DNA from: Mytilus trossulus
Taxonomy: Eukaryota; Mollusca; Bivalvia; Mytilida; Mytilidae
Assembly (NCBI RefSeq): GCF_036588685.1
Contig: NC_086375.1
Span: forward strand, 49,298,955 to 49,362,954
DNA: 64,000 bases
Direction: 5' to 3'
In this document: positions 11,701 to 23,700 of the stretch, in pieces
Layout: each line of letters begins with the position of its first letter
Numbering within the stretch: position 1 is the first letter of the stretch
Made by a program: the position numbers and the translations under genes
Notes under the pieces: generated by a model
Database searches by the model: none
Told to the model about the DNA's origin: nothing
Seen by the model: the letters and a program-made list of their open reading frames with translations, nothing else

Positions 11701-14700
11701 ATACTTTGTCAAAATTTAAAAAAAATTAAACAAGCCAAATTAATTTTAGTTGAAGTGTTGGGTACCACCTTAAAGCATAAAAGACAAGTTACAAGAGCAA
11801 CGGGCTTATCATGCACTAAAGCGCAGCCCTTTATTAAATATTGTTTCAGCTGGAATTATTTTTTGGTAATTTTGAGACATGTACTGAATTTTATAATTCC
11901 TCAACTGAGAGAAATAAGGCTTTTATCAATTGACAATGATAATTTCATATCCTGAGAGATATTAATCATACAAAAGACCAACAACAACAACAACAATCCA
12001 ACCTACAAAACATGGGAAGTGGAAAAGTAAAAAAAAAAGCACAAAAATATTTAAAGCTTTGAAAATATTGTAACACAAATATTTGTCATGAAGGACCAAT
12101 AACAATGAAAAAAGAAGTGCACTTACCAGTAGTGAGACTGCTATAAGGGAAGGATAGCCGATTCATTGTACGCTTGATAGATAGATTGAATAGATGGCCA
12201 TTGTCTTGTCAGAAATCCTTATTTTATATTATATAAAAGAAGGATTTCTGACAATGGCTGTCTATATATATATTGTTTGATAATTTAAACGTAAAAATTA
12301 CTGTGTTTGCAATTTGAATAGCATTACTTCCTTTAACAAGCAAATGGGAACAGTGAAAGTGGTAAGATTCCAAGAAATTTAAAACCTCAGTCATGAAAAT
12401 ATCCTTTTGTGTTATATTTCTAGTGGTATCTGGACTTCTATTATATTTTTATAGATTAAAAGGCTGAAGGCTTACAATTAAAGTGTAAGGTCTGCATTTA
12501 TAAGTTATTATTAAAACAACTGGTGAAGGAATTTTATTAGTCAGCCTTCTCCTGCTTTGAACTATCAGACACCCATGTGGTGGAACAAACTGATGAAATC
12601 GTGTCCATCCATGCTCCTTTCTTCTGTTTCCGTTAACTTTTGCAATTTCTGTAATTTTTTTAGAAATCTATAATAATAATAATAATAGTTCTTAATCAAA
12701 TAGGATTTAACTGACTTTAACAGTTAGCTACAACACTTATCTTCTCTGAGGCCCTCTATGATTATATACAAATGATATGTGCACATTAAAGTCCCCTTTA
12801 TAGTACATTTTCAACACTGTATATCAAAATTTTAGTTTTTATGAAACAGAGTTTCTATGAATCAAAGCCCAAAGATCAAGCAAAATTGTATCAATTGGCT
12901 TAAGTTATCATTTTCATTGCAAAATATAAAAGTTAATCTGAATACAAATTATTTCCTTTATCTTTTTTGTCATGAAGACTACATTTAAGAAATTATGGCA
13001 TTGATATTGTTTTTCTTCAAGATGTTGGACACAGTTTTTTAAATTATTTATCTCTGAATTCATCTACAAAAATCTATAGACTGGACCTTGTCTCTATATA
13101 TTACTATATATCATATTAAATAATTTCAGGGTGATCCTGATTGGCTTGGAGATGATGAATCACCTTTAGAGGGATTTTCTTGGAGAGGAGGCTCAGAGAG
13201 AGAAACAACAGGAATATTATTATGGAGTGAACCCTTTGTATGTAAAACATCTTCTGGAGAAGAGGTAAAAATTTAGTTTGATGGATTGTATGATGTCTAA
13301 CACTTTAAATGTGACAAGCTCATACAGATGGGATGTTAAACTTTATTATTTTCAATAACAATGTTTTCAAAATTATTTTAATGCAGACATAAAATTGAGA
13401 ATGGAAATAGGGAATGTGTCAAAGAGACAACAACCTGACCATAGAAAAAAACAACAGCAGAAGGTCACCAACAGGTCTTCAATGTATACATTATAGTCTA
13501 CAGCAATAACTGCAGGTTATTTATAGTAGTTGATTTTTTCAGCGCTGACTTCGTTTTTATCCTTTTACAAATAAATAATTATCATTCCCCCAACTGATCC
13601 AAAACTTTTCATTGCCACCACAACCAGGATGAATGTTTAAGGTTGTATAGGAAATTTTGAGCTAGTATTGCACATATCATACTGGGGATTCATTTCTATT
13701 TGTGGGAAACCAATTTCTGTGATTTCATGGGTATATTTTAACAATGAGACAGTAAAAAAGTAGTACACATTTGATAAAGGCTTGTATGCAGGCTTGGGTA
13801 AACCACAATTATCCACATAAATTTACCTAAATAGAATATTTCCACAAACCAAAAAAAATGGAAAAATAAAAGGAAAATGATGAAAACAAACTAATAAATT
13901 TGTTATATATCAGTATATAAACCCTTTATTCATGGATTTTTTGAAAATTTGAAAAGTTAGTTATAAAAGTGTGTTGTTAAGAAAATTGTATATATTAAAG
14001 ATATAATTACAAAAATTACTTATCTAAACATTTTATAGTTAAACAAATCACCAAACTGTGATTCAAACCCCTTAACTAACCATCATGCATTTTTATTTAG
14101 ATTGTTGTATTACTCATGGACACCCAAGGAGCGTTTGACAGTGAGTCTACAGTTAGAGATTGTGCCACCGTGTTTGCCCTTAGTACCATGATTAGTTCTG
14201 TACAGGTTTGTTTTCGAACTTTTCAAGGTTTATACTACATTTAATCACTTATCTGTTCAGTTAATTTGTTTCCCTTTAAAAATGGATTATTTTCACACAA
14301 TATATGTGTTCAGTTTATTTGTACACAAAGTGATCTACATTTTTGGTTAACTTGAGATAAACTACTGTAAAAATGAGGTCCATTTATTTACATACACAGT
14401 ATACAGACAGTTTTTTTAATATCATTACTTATATTAAGCCTTATTGTTAAGTTCAGATCTTTTATAGAAATGAACTTGGTATATTGATGTATCTTGTGGA
14501 TTCCTTTCAATAGTTATGGCACTGTGACCTACATTTTATCCTTCATTGACTGTATCAGTTTAAATCTGAGTGTATATCTTAGTTTCTTAGTGACCTTCAA
14601 TAATGTAATGTTTTATTTCAATTATTTTAGGTTTACAATATAACACAGAATATACAGGAAGATGATTTGCAACATTTACAGGTAAGATTATAAAATCAAT

Positions 14701-17700
14701 TTCTTTCATGATAAAATGAAATGTGAAGTATATGCCAATGAGACAGTAACCACACAAGACAATTAGACTCAAAGAGACATCCATAGGTGAACTTTAATAG
14801 AGTTTTCAGGAATAGGCAATAGCTTATACCACATGTCACAATATGCAGTTTTGGACAAGTTATGAATCATTAAACTGAGAATAAAATCTGCAATAGTGAC
14901 ACTTAATTCTTCAGATATTCAAGGTATGGAGACTGATAAAGATTGTCTTTTGATGATTTTTGATGAAACTTAAAAAAATATTTATATGAGCTGTATATGA
15001 AACGAGAAAAAACAATCTATTTCTAATAGAACTATGAAGCATGAGACCTCATAGGCTGTGTAAGGTTATCTGTGATGATGAATACTGGTAATAAGGTATT
15101 TTATTTATGTTCTATTTATTCAAAAGTCTTGTAAAAATTATTTATTGGTTATAAAAATTATAATTTTATGCGTTTTTGTTGTTTTATTAGATTAAAGGAC
15201 CTTTGCAATTTTACATATATATCTAAACTTTGAAGCTGTAAGAATTTGTCTAGATCCATTGAATGTTTCATAAATATCAGTCACAGACACTGAAAATTTG
15301 TAGGATCCTTCAAATATATTTTGTTTATTGAATGAAGTATTTGGCAAGGAGTTTAATCTTATTGGTGGAGATATAAAAGTAAAAAATAATCATTAAGTGA
15401 ATAATCCTTTTTGAAAATCATGATAATAGTGATACATTTTAAGGTTTGTTATCCATCATTTATAAGGTAAGGCAAACTAATTTGTTTAGTGGTTTCCTGC
15501 TTTAAAACATAACACAATGCAGATGTAGCTATGAATACTTCTTGCACTTGAACTGTTGTCAACCTCTTAAATCTTCTTCACGATTATTGATTCAGTGTTA
15601 AAATTTAGGTCAAATATCATTCATCAGACTAAGGAAGTTAAATTTCAGGCGACCTCTAGATGTTCTCTTCTATTTTTATAGTGGATAATTGTCTATTTGA
15701 AAACCATACCCCATTTCCTCATTAGTCCTCTATAGATGGAGTTGTAGGGGACTTTAGGTTTGCACTCTGTCTCCATTCGTCAGTCTGGCAATTCAGATTG
15801 ATGGACCTTTTTTCTTTATGCTTGAAGGTATTGATTTGATAATCAGTATATAGTTTTATCATGATCAGTAACAGATCAATTTAAAATTTTGTTTCGGTCT
15901 GATGATTTGATGCAGAGTTATGGTCCTTGGACTTAGATCATCAGTTTCCACACCCTTTTCTTCATGCTTGAAGATATTGAGCATGACAAGTTTTAGATTA
16001 AGTTAGCATTTTGTTCCAGTGCAATTCATTTGTAGCTGAGAGGGGACTATATGTATTGCAATGCAATACCTTCAAAATGCTTGTTTTTCAGTAAGTAAAT
16101 GTATGATCTTTTTTTTCTGACACACTGTTTATCAGAATCTTGATAATGACGAGTTGTAATGTGTCAGTATTTTTTAGATACTTTAAAAACTTTTAATATG
16201 TCTAACAATGTCTAATGAACTTTTAAAATTTGGATCAAATATTTAACCATCATTCCTTTAACTTGACTGAATGGCTTCATATTTGATCAGCAGCTTAACA
16301 TTGATGTGTTGTAACATGTGTATTATGAGTGTGCTTTTCCAATCTGTCAGGTAACTACTTTCTGTTTTTGATACCTCAAAACAAGAGTGGGGCTAAAGTA
16401 AGCACTACAACACATTTATTCTTAAGGTGTTTGACTAATATTAACTATTTGCTGTTCTTGAAAAATTTAATCATCATCTCTAACATTTATGCTTGGCTTT
16501 GTCATTTTCAGTCAAACATTGAGGCAGAGGTTTTAGCTTTTAATATGGTTCTTTTGAATTGTTGCTACATTTTCTTAGAAACATTATTTTAAAATATATC
16601 AATCTTATTTGTATTGACAGCTGTTTACAGAGTATGGAAGACTTGCTCTAGAAGCAAACGACAATATATCAAAACCATTTCAGGTATGTTCTAAATATTT
16701 TACATAATAATCCCTCTTTAAGAAATATCTAAGCTTTAAGATGTTCCTCGTCAACATCTTATGTCGGTGAGATTGTAGCAGATAAACTCCTCCTTATTTG
16801 AAAAACAATCTATAATCTATAATTCTCTAATGACGGTGGTTTGTATTTCTTATCCCACATATAGATATAATCTCTTGTTTTACTGAAAGGAGAGTGATAT
16901 CAGTAAGGGATACCTACAAAGCATCACTTTTGATTGCATATTTTACAATATGTTGCAAAGTTGGTTGAATATGTCTGATGTAACTGGCAGTCTACTGTCC
17001 TGACACATATTTTCAAAACTGTAATGCTAAGATGTACTTATATTTGTAGTGACCACAAGGGTGACTGGGGAATAGAAATATGGTCACTTGGTCTTCTCCC
17101 GACTGGCAGTAAAATGCTTGCCAAAGTGGGGCCTCTGTTTGGCTGTGTGGGATGTATTAAGTTCGCAGTCATGTCCAGTCAGAAGGGGACGTCAAATCCG
17201 AGGCCTTCTGTAAAGAGAGTGCCATGTTCTTTGCACGTTAAGAACCCTTGCAACAACTCTTTGAGGGGTCTGTAGGTCGCCTGTTGCAAGGCAAAATTGC
17301 TGTCCCTATCAAATATAGCCTCATTTTCCAGTGGAAGTCCACATTTTCCCGACTATCATCCCAGATGGCCTCTATTATATCAACCTACCTATTGTATTTA
17401 ATGTGAACTTGTTCTCGTCCTGAATATGCATGAAATATTTGCCACTGGACAAACAATCAATCGAGCAATATATTTGTAGTGAAGATTTCAAAATTGAAAT
17501 TGATTAAACCAGAAAATTTACTGGAAGAGAAATAGGTTTTTGTGTACCCGTTAAACATTTTTTGTTCAAAATGACAAATGGATCAGACAATATTAAATAA
17601 TAGGTTTTACTACTCTCCAGAATTTTATAACGCTTAATATAAACTCTTGTTTTTTTTTATTAAAATGATAACAATAAACTCACTTTTATTATTGAATTGA

Positions 17701-20700
17701 AATTAAATAACTATGCTTTTTCCGCAACAAAATACACTTGTTCTTAAAGTTAATATAAAGATACTTTGCTAAATGCTTATGTCAAAATAGTTTATTGTAT
17801 GTTTTGATTTTTTTTTGTATTTTCAGTGTTTAGAATTTTTGGTGAGGGACTGGAGTTTTCCTTATGAAGCAGATTATGGGGCTGCTGGAGGAAGAAAAAT
17901 ACTCGAAAGAAGATTGCAAGTGAGTAATGGAATTAATTCTAAAACCAATTTTACATGATTTAGAGCTTCTTTAGGCAGATTAAAATGATGAGCAATAAAA
18001 GACTTCAAAGTACTTGTCAATGAGGTCCAAGAAGTCTTTCAATGCAACTTCTATCATTTTCCAAAGCTTACAGTCCCAGTTTCTTGTTCAAATTCAACTA
18101 AAGGTTGAAAAAAGATGTAAGCAAAAGAAGTTTGTTTAATGTTATTGTATACATTTATTTAATATAGTATTGGTACAGTTTCTAATTTCCAATACAGATT
18201 TTAATTTTTATAAGTTATTAGCCATGTTTGCCTCAACCAGATGTTATAAAAATTATATATAATGCTCAATACCACTATGAACCTATCATGCTCAAATTTG
18301 GGTGGTGTGACTGTCACTTTCACCATTCTAGAGTTACAGCATAGTGCCATAAATGAGTCAACTTTTTTAATGGATGCCAAAAATAACAAAAATGTTGAAT
18401 GAACTTTGAATAAAAACTAACCTCACAAAACAAGTTTTATACTTTTAATATTTTGTTATGCCACCCTTCTGAACAAGAACTTGTCTGCAACAAGTTTTAT
18501 ACTTTTAATATTTTGTTATGCCACCCTTCTGAACAAGAACTTGTCTGCAACGATGTGGTAGGCTTGAATAAAGTCCCTGAATATAAAATAATGGCACTTC
18601 TAACCAGGCACGCAGTAATTCAGACTTAAGGTCTTCAACGTTACGAACCAGATAAAGTCTATTTTTTATGTTATTCTTCATCAGAAGCCATACATTTTCG
18701 ATTGGGCTCAAGTCTGGTGATTGTGCAGGCCAGGTTAGTTGCGGTATCTGGTTTTGCCTTTTCCATTCTTCTACAACCCTTGACCGATGACAGGGTGCAT
18801 TATCATCCTTAAAAAGATACGGTTCATTGCCAAAATGTTTGGTTACAACTTGCCATAAATTATCGTCCAGTGTTTCTATATACTTGACAGAGTTCATATT
18901 ACCATTTATCATAGCTAAAGTACCAACTCCATAATATGTCAGTGGTCTCGCTAGCCCAAAATAGAAGGGCGCCGCGCCCGTCTGCCCTGACGTCTTTTTC
19001 CAAAATTCTCTTGTGCCGTTTAGGTAAAATTGTGTTCTATCGATTTCTGTTCTCAAAGTTAATTACATATATGACACCTGTGTGATTGCCCCCAGGTTAA
19101 TCATGTCATTACAATCAATTACAATGATAAAGACTTCAAAGGTGTTAATAACTATGTAATTTAATTAGGACAATGTATCTTTTTGTCATACTTTTGATGA
19201 AGGTGCCTGCCAGTGTGTTTAGCTTGGGTCGAGTGTGTTTAGCTTGGGTACAGTAAAAAAAAAAAAAAATCGTTAACTCATGATACACACAGAAACGAAG
19301 ACAAAAAAATTAGCAGTGCCTTTTCTTATCACAAAAAGTGCCCTGCCCTCCACTGGCACCCTGCCCCTTTTGTTTTCTAGCTAGAGCACTGTATGTTATA
19401 CATCCCCAGACCATAATTTTAAGATTGGTGGACGGCCCCTGTGCAACATATCCCAGACATTCAGGCATCCAAATTTCATTTGACTTCCTCCAAACTTTAA
19501 GTGTTTCGTCAGGTTTGATCACCATCATCATCTCATCTGTAAATATAACTTTTTTCCACTGATTGTGCACAGTCCAATGGAGTTTACTCCTGCAATAAAC
19601 CACTCTTTTCTTTTGATTAACAACCCTGATGCCAATTTTCTTCCGAACAGATCGTCTGGTGTACCCTAGTTCATGCAATTTTCGTTGAACAGTTCGTCTA
19701 GACACTTTAGCAGGTGTGCGAGTGTTAAATTCCTGGGTGATATCCTTAAGGGTTGAACGGCGAGACGTTTTCACAATCCGTGACAGAGTGTTTTCTGCCC
19801 GTTTGGTGACAGTTTTTCTCCTTCCGCTTCAAGGAACATTTTCGGTATTACCACGCACCCGCCAACGCTTCAAAAGCCTGGAAATTGTGGATTAAGCTTT
19901 TCCTAAGCTTTTCGCAACACTGCTTGCTCGATGACCACTTTCAATTAAACTTATGATAGCCTTTTTGATGTCTTCTGACAATTCTTTCCTGTGCTTCGCC
20001 ATTTTTGTTGATATCAACAATGGCTAAACTTCGCTACGATTCCGGTTTAAAAATCCGTATTTAAAAAGTTTAGTTCGAGTAATTCCCCTTTGAACACATG
20101 TTATTGATTTTACGTTACACAACATCGATAATGACGTTCTTAAAAGTCGGACAACGAAAATCATCACCAACCACCATTAAAAAAGTTGACTTATTCAGGG
20201 TTCTCGCTAAGGATTTTTGAAGACGAGTCCAGGGACTCGTCATTTTTGGCCATGATGAGTCCAGCAGCAAGAAGAAAATATTTTATTGCATTATAATGTA
20301 ATATTTTAGTCTCCATGGCCTAACAGAGCAATGAAATGACATTAAATTCAGATCACTTTTAAACTTATGCTATAAAATGATGATATTTGTGTTTAACTGT
20401 GTTCAGTTTATACAAAATATTTCAATTTTGATGCATCTGTGGACTCACCAGTTTTGAAAATGGTGAGTCCAGACAGATTTTGATGAGTCCAGGACTCATG
20501 GACTTGCCTTAGTGAGAACCCTGCTTATTTATGGCACTATGCTGTATATCCCTGTATAAATAGAAAAATTGCTGAACTAACTGTATATTATTTACAAGCA
20601 GGGAAAGTCTCATGGAAACTTTAATTTGTATATACAGAGATTTAGAATTTGATTAAACTATGATAAGCTAACACTGTAAATTATTTGATAACTTACATCA

Positions 20701-23700
20701 TTTAATAGCCTAAAACTTCTTGACAATTCAGATATCTTTTTTTTTTAGATTTCAGATAAGCAACATAACGAGTTACAACAATTGAGATCACACATCAAAT
20801 CTTGTTTTGAAAATATTGGTTGTTTCTTAATGCCACATCCTGGTCTTAAAGTTGCCACAAATCCTAAATTTGATGGAAGGCTGAAAGGTAAGACAATAGA
20901 ACAGATTAATGGGGAAAATGAAAAAAAAACTATTTCTTTACTTTTCTTTTTTTATTAGAGATTATGTTGTTGATGTTATTATTCATAAATTGATTAAATG
21001 AGGTTTTTTATGAAACTTTTCAAATTAATCCATAAATAAATGTTGCTTATGATTTGAGGCTGTGTTATGGTCAAGTTGGTACTTGCATGTGCTCAATATT
21101 TATTGGTCCAAAACTATTTAAAATGAAAAAAAATAAGTATTTTTACAAGAAATGCAAAGAAAATCTTTGCTTTGAAATCACACAGATTATTAGAAAGCAT
21201 AAAACTGTTTTCATTGATTTATGTTTATACATATTTATATAAGTTGAGCATTCTGTTTAATTGAACATAGTTTTCTTAATTTCTCTTTCATTATAGATAT
21301 TGAACCTGATTTTAAAGACAAACTTCAGATATTAGTGCCATTGCTGTTGGATGAAGATAACTTGAAAATAAAAGAAATGAATGGACAAAAGATTACCTGT
21401 AGAGAACTTGTAGAATATTTCAAGGTAATCTTCAATTCTAGATGGGGACTCGATGGCCTAGTGGTCTTAGTAGTTACTATAGTAATCACTATGCCAGTCA
21501 ATGCTGAGGTTGTGGGTTTGAACCCGGCTCATGTGGGTGCATTCGACTCCAATCTTAATTGACTAGGACTAAGGTCAGTGGTTTTCTCCAGGCACTCCGG
21601 ATTCCTTCACCAATAAATACTTGCCGCCATGAAATAGCCCAAATGTGGTGCTTAAAAGTGGTGACAAAACACCTAAAATCAATCAATCAAATTAATTCTT
21701 GAGGACCTCAATGGTTAAATGGTTTAAACAGTTTATCTATAGCAATCACAAGTCTGTCACCACTGAGGTTATGAGTTCAAACTCTGCATGCAGCGGGTGT
21801 GTTCCACTTTGTTGTTGAAAATTGTCAGTTTTTCTGCTGAAGGTTGGTGGTTTTCTCCAGGCTTTCAAGCTTCCTCCACCAGTACAAGTGGCTGTCATGA
21901 TGTAGCCAATATTGCTAAAAGTGGCATTAAACAACAACACTCAATCAATCATTGATTCTGAATGGTCAATTATTAGTTGTAGTTGGTCTAAAGTCTTTTA
22001 AGTATAGAAAAAGTACAAATATGAATGTAAAATTGTGAACGTTAAAGGAATAGGGGCATAAGCTGGTTTTTATCTCGGACAGTGGCCACTTATTTTATTC
22101 TCTTAATTTCTTTTCAGGCTTATATCAAAATTTATCAAGGAGAAGAATTACCTGAGCCCAAATCTATGTTGCTGGTAAGTATACACTATGGTTATGTAAA
22201 GTCGTGGATTCATGTCCTTTTTGGGAAAGCTTTACAAAGTAAATGATTAATACAGCATGTGGGAATATGGAAAAAATTTAAACACTAAAACACAGAATGG
22301 GTTATTGTCTACATATACCAAACATTTTATTCTGAGAATTGCAAAGTAGTCTTAAAAGCGATTGGAACTACTGTGTCACTAGACTGTCAACACTTGAGGT
22401 TATGAGTTTAAATTCTGCTTGTGTCAGGTGCTGTTCCTATAGAAGATTGATGCTTCTCTCAAGGCACTTGGGCCTTCTCTATTAATACAAACTAACCTCC
22501 TGGCACCATGAAATAACACAAAAGTGCTGAAAGTGGGTTAAACAACAACCAACCAATCAAAAATCATATATCATTTACAATTTATCTGGCCAACATTTAG
22601 TATGACAAAAACACTGTCCGCTCGATTTCAGAATAAAATTTTCTGATTGTTTTCTCCTTGAATGTAATGGTATGGACTAGAAAACTAAAATTCTGGAACA
22701 GATTGTTGGTCTTATACACCTGTGTTCATATCACATAACATGTCCTGATTGTTGTTGATTGCTTGCTGGATGTTAAAAATAACATTTATATATCTTCCAA
22801 ATATTTAAAACTATTTTCATATGTACTATTTCTTTCTTAGGCAACAGCAGAGGCCAATAATCTAGCAGCTGTTTCAAGTTCAAAGAGTCGGTATACCAAA
22901 GAAATGGAAAAGGTAGGAAGAATAATGATTCAACTCCAATGAAAACAAAATTGCTACTATCAAAAAAGAATTTTAGTGAAAATCAGATTTACAAATAAAA
23001 AATAAAAACTTATAGTGTACTCAAGTCAGGTGTATTCTATCTTACCTGGGATTGCCAACAAACACCAAACTGCCTTCTAAACTACGCATATGCAATTACA
23101 ATTGTTTGGATTTTATCAGCACTTATTTCTTTTAATGAATTACAGTTTAGTAGAACAAATGATAAAATGTAGAAATGTATATATACCCAATCACAGAGTG
23201 GGTGGTACACTACAATGATCTTGACTGCCTGTCTTTTGTTATGTTTTCCTCAGCATCTGTGTAAGGATCAATTTGATATTTTGCTTTGAACTTCAACAAT
23301 ATTGAGTTGTACTGGTGGAAAAGATTTTGAGATCTGCCAGGAAATCATTTCCTGTATGTTGTATCAGTGTGCTTAGGTTGAGTTGGATTTTTTATAAAGA
23401 TTAGAATTTATCAGACATTTTTGGTCATTTCTATATTTTCATTCATATTTTACATGAAAAAAGTTTTCTGTACAAAACAATTACATAAACTTAATGAAGG
23501 TATATTTTAAAATCTTATTCCTATAACTGATTTAACCAGCTTAAGATTTAGACATACATGTTTTATTGTTTGCACTGTCCAGATAATGCAACTCATTAAT
23601 TTCTGTAAAATGTAATTTTTTCTGATTATGGCCTACATTGTTTCAGATATGTGGTGGTGATAAACCTTACTTACATGCAGAGCAGCTAGAACGTGAACAT

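Larger units (their letters stand above)
18337..20544 (-). mobile_element. Dead Tc1/mariner (DD34E) transposon with nested insertions
   Basis: The element is bounded by TA on both sides (18335-18336 and 20545-20546). Its terminal inverted repeats are 37 bp, starting CAGCATAGTGCCATAAATGA. The right repeat is split by an insertion at 20196-20523; leaving out that insertion and its 6-bp duplication, it matches the left repeat with one mismatch. A minus-strand transposase occupies the interior. Allowing for two insertions and a 60-bp duplication, the original length was about 1.36 kb, usual for Tc1 elements. It lies in atlastin intron 7 between exons 17827-17919 and 20749-20887, so it does not disturb coding sequence. 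Confidence 0.93.

Noticed and set aside
16329-16592. 87-codon ORF before atlastin exon 6
   Set aside because: AT-driven hydrophobic sequence in intron DNA with no splice support or similarity to atlastin.
19310-19391. Apparent C-terminal tail of the first transposase ORF
   Set aside because: It runs into the nested 452-bp element past the CITY residues; the residues are not transposase.
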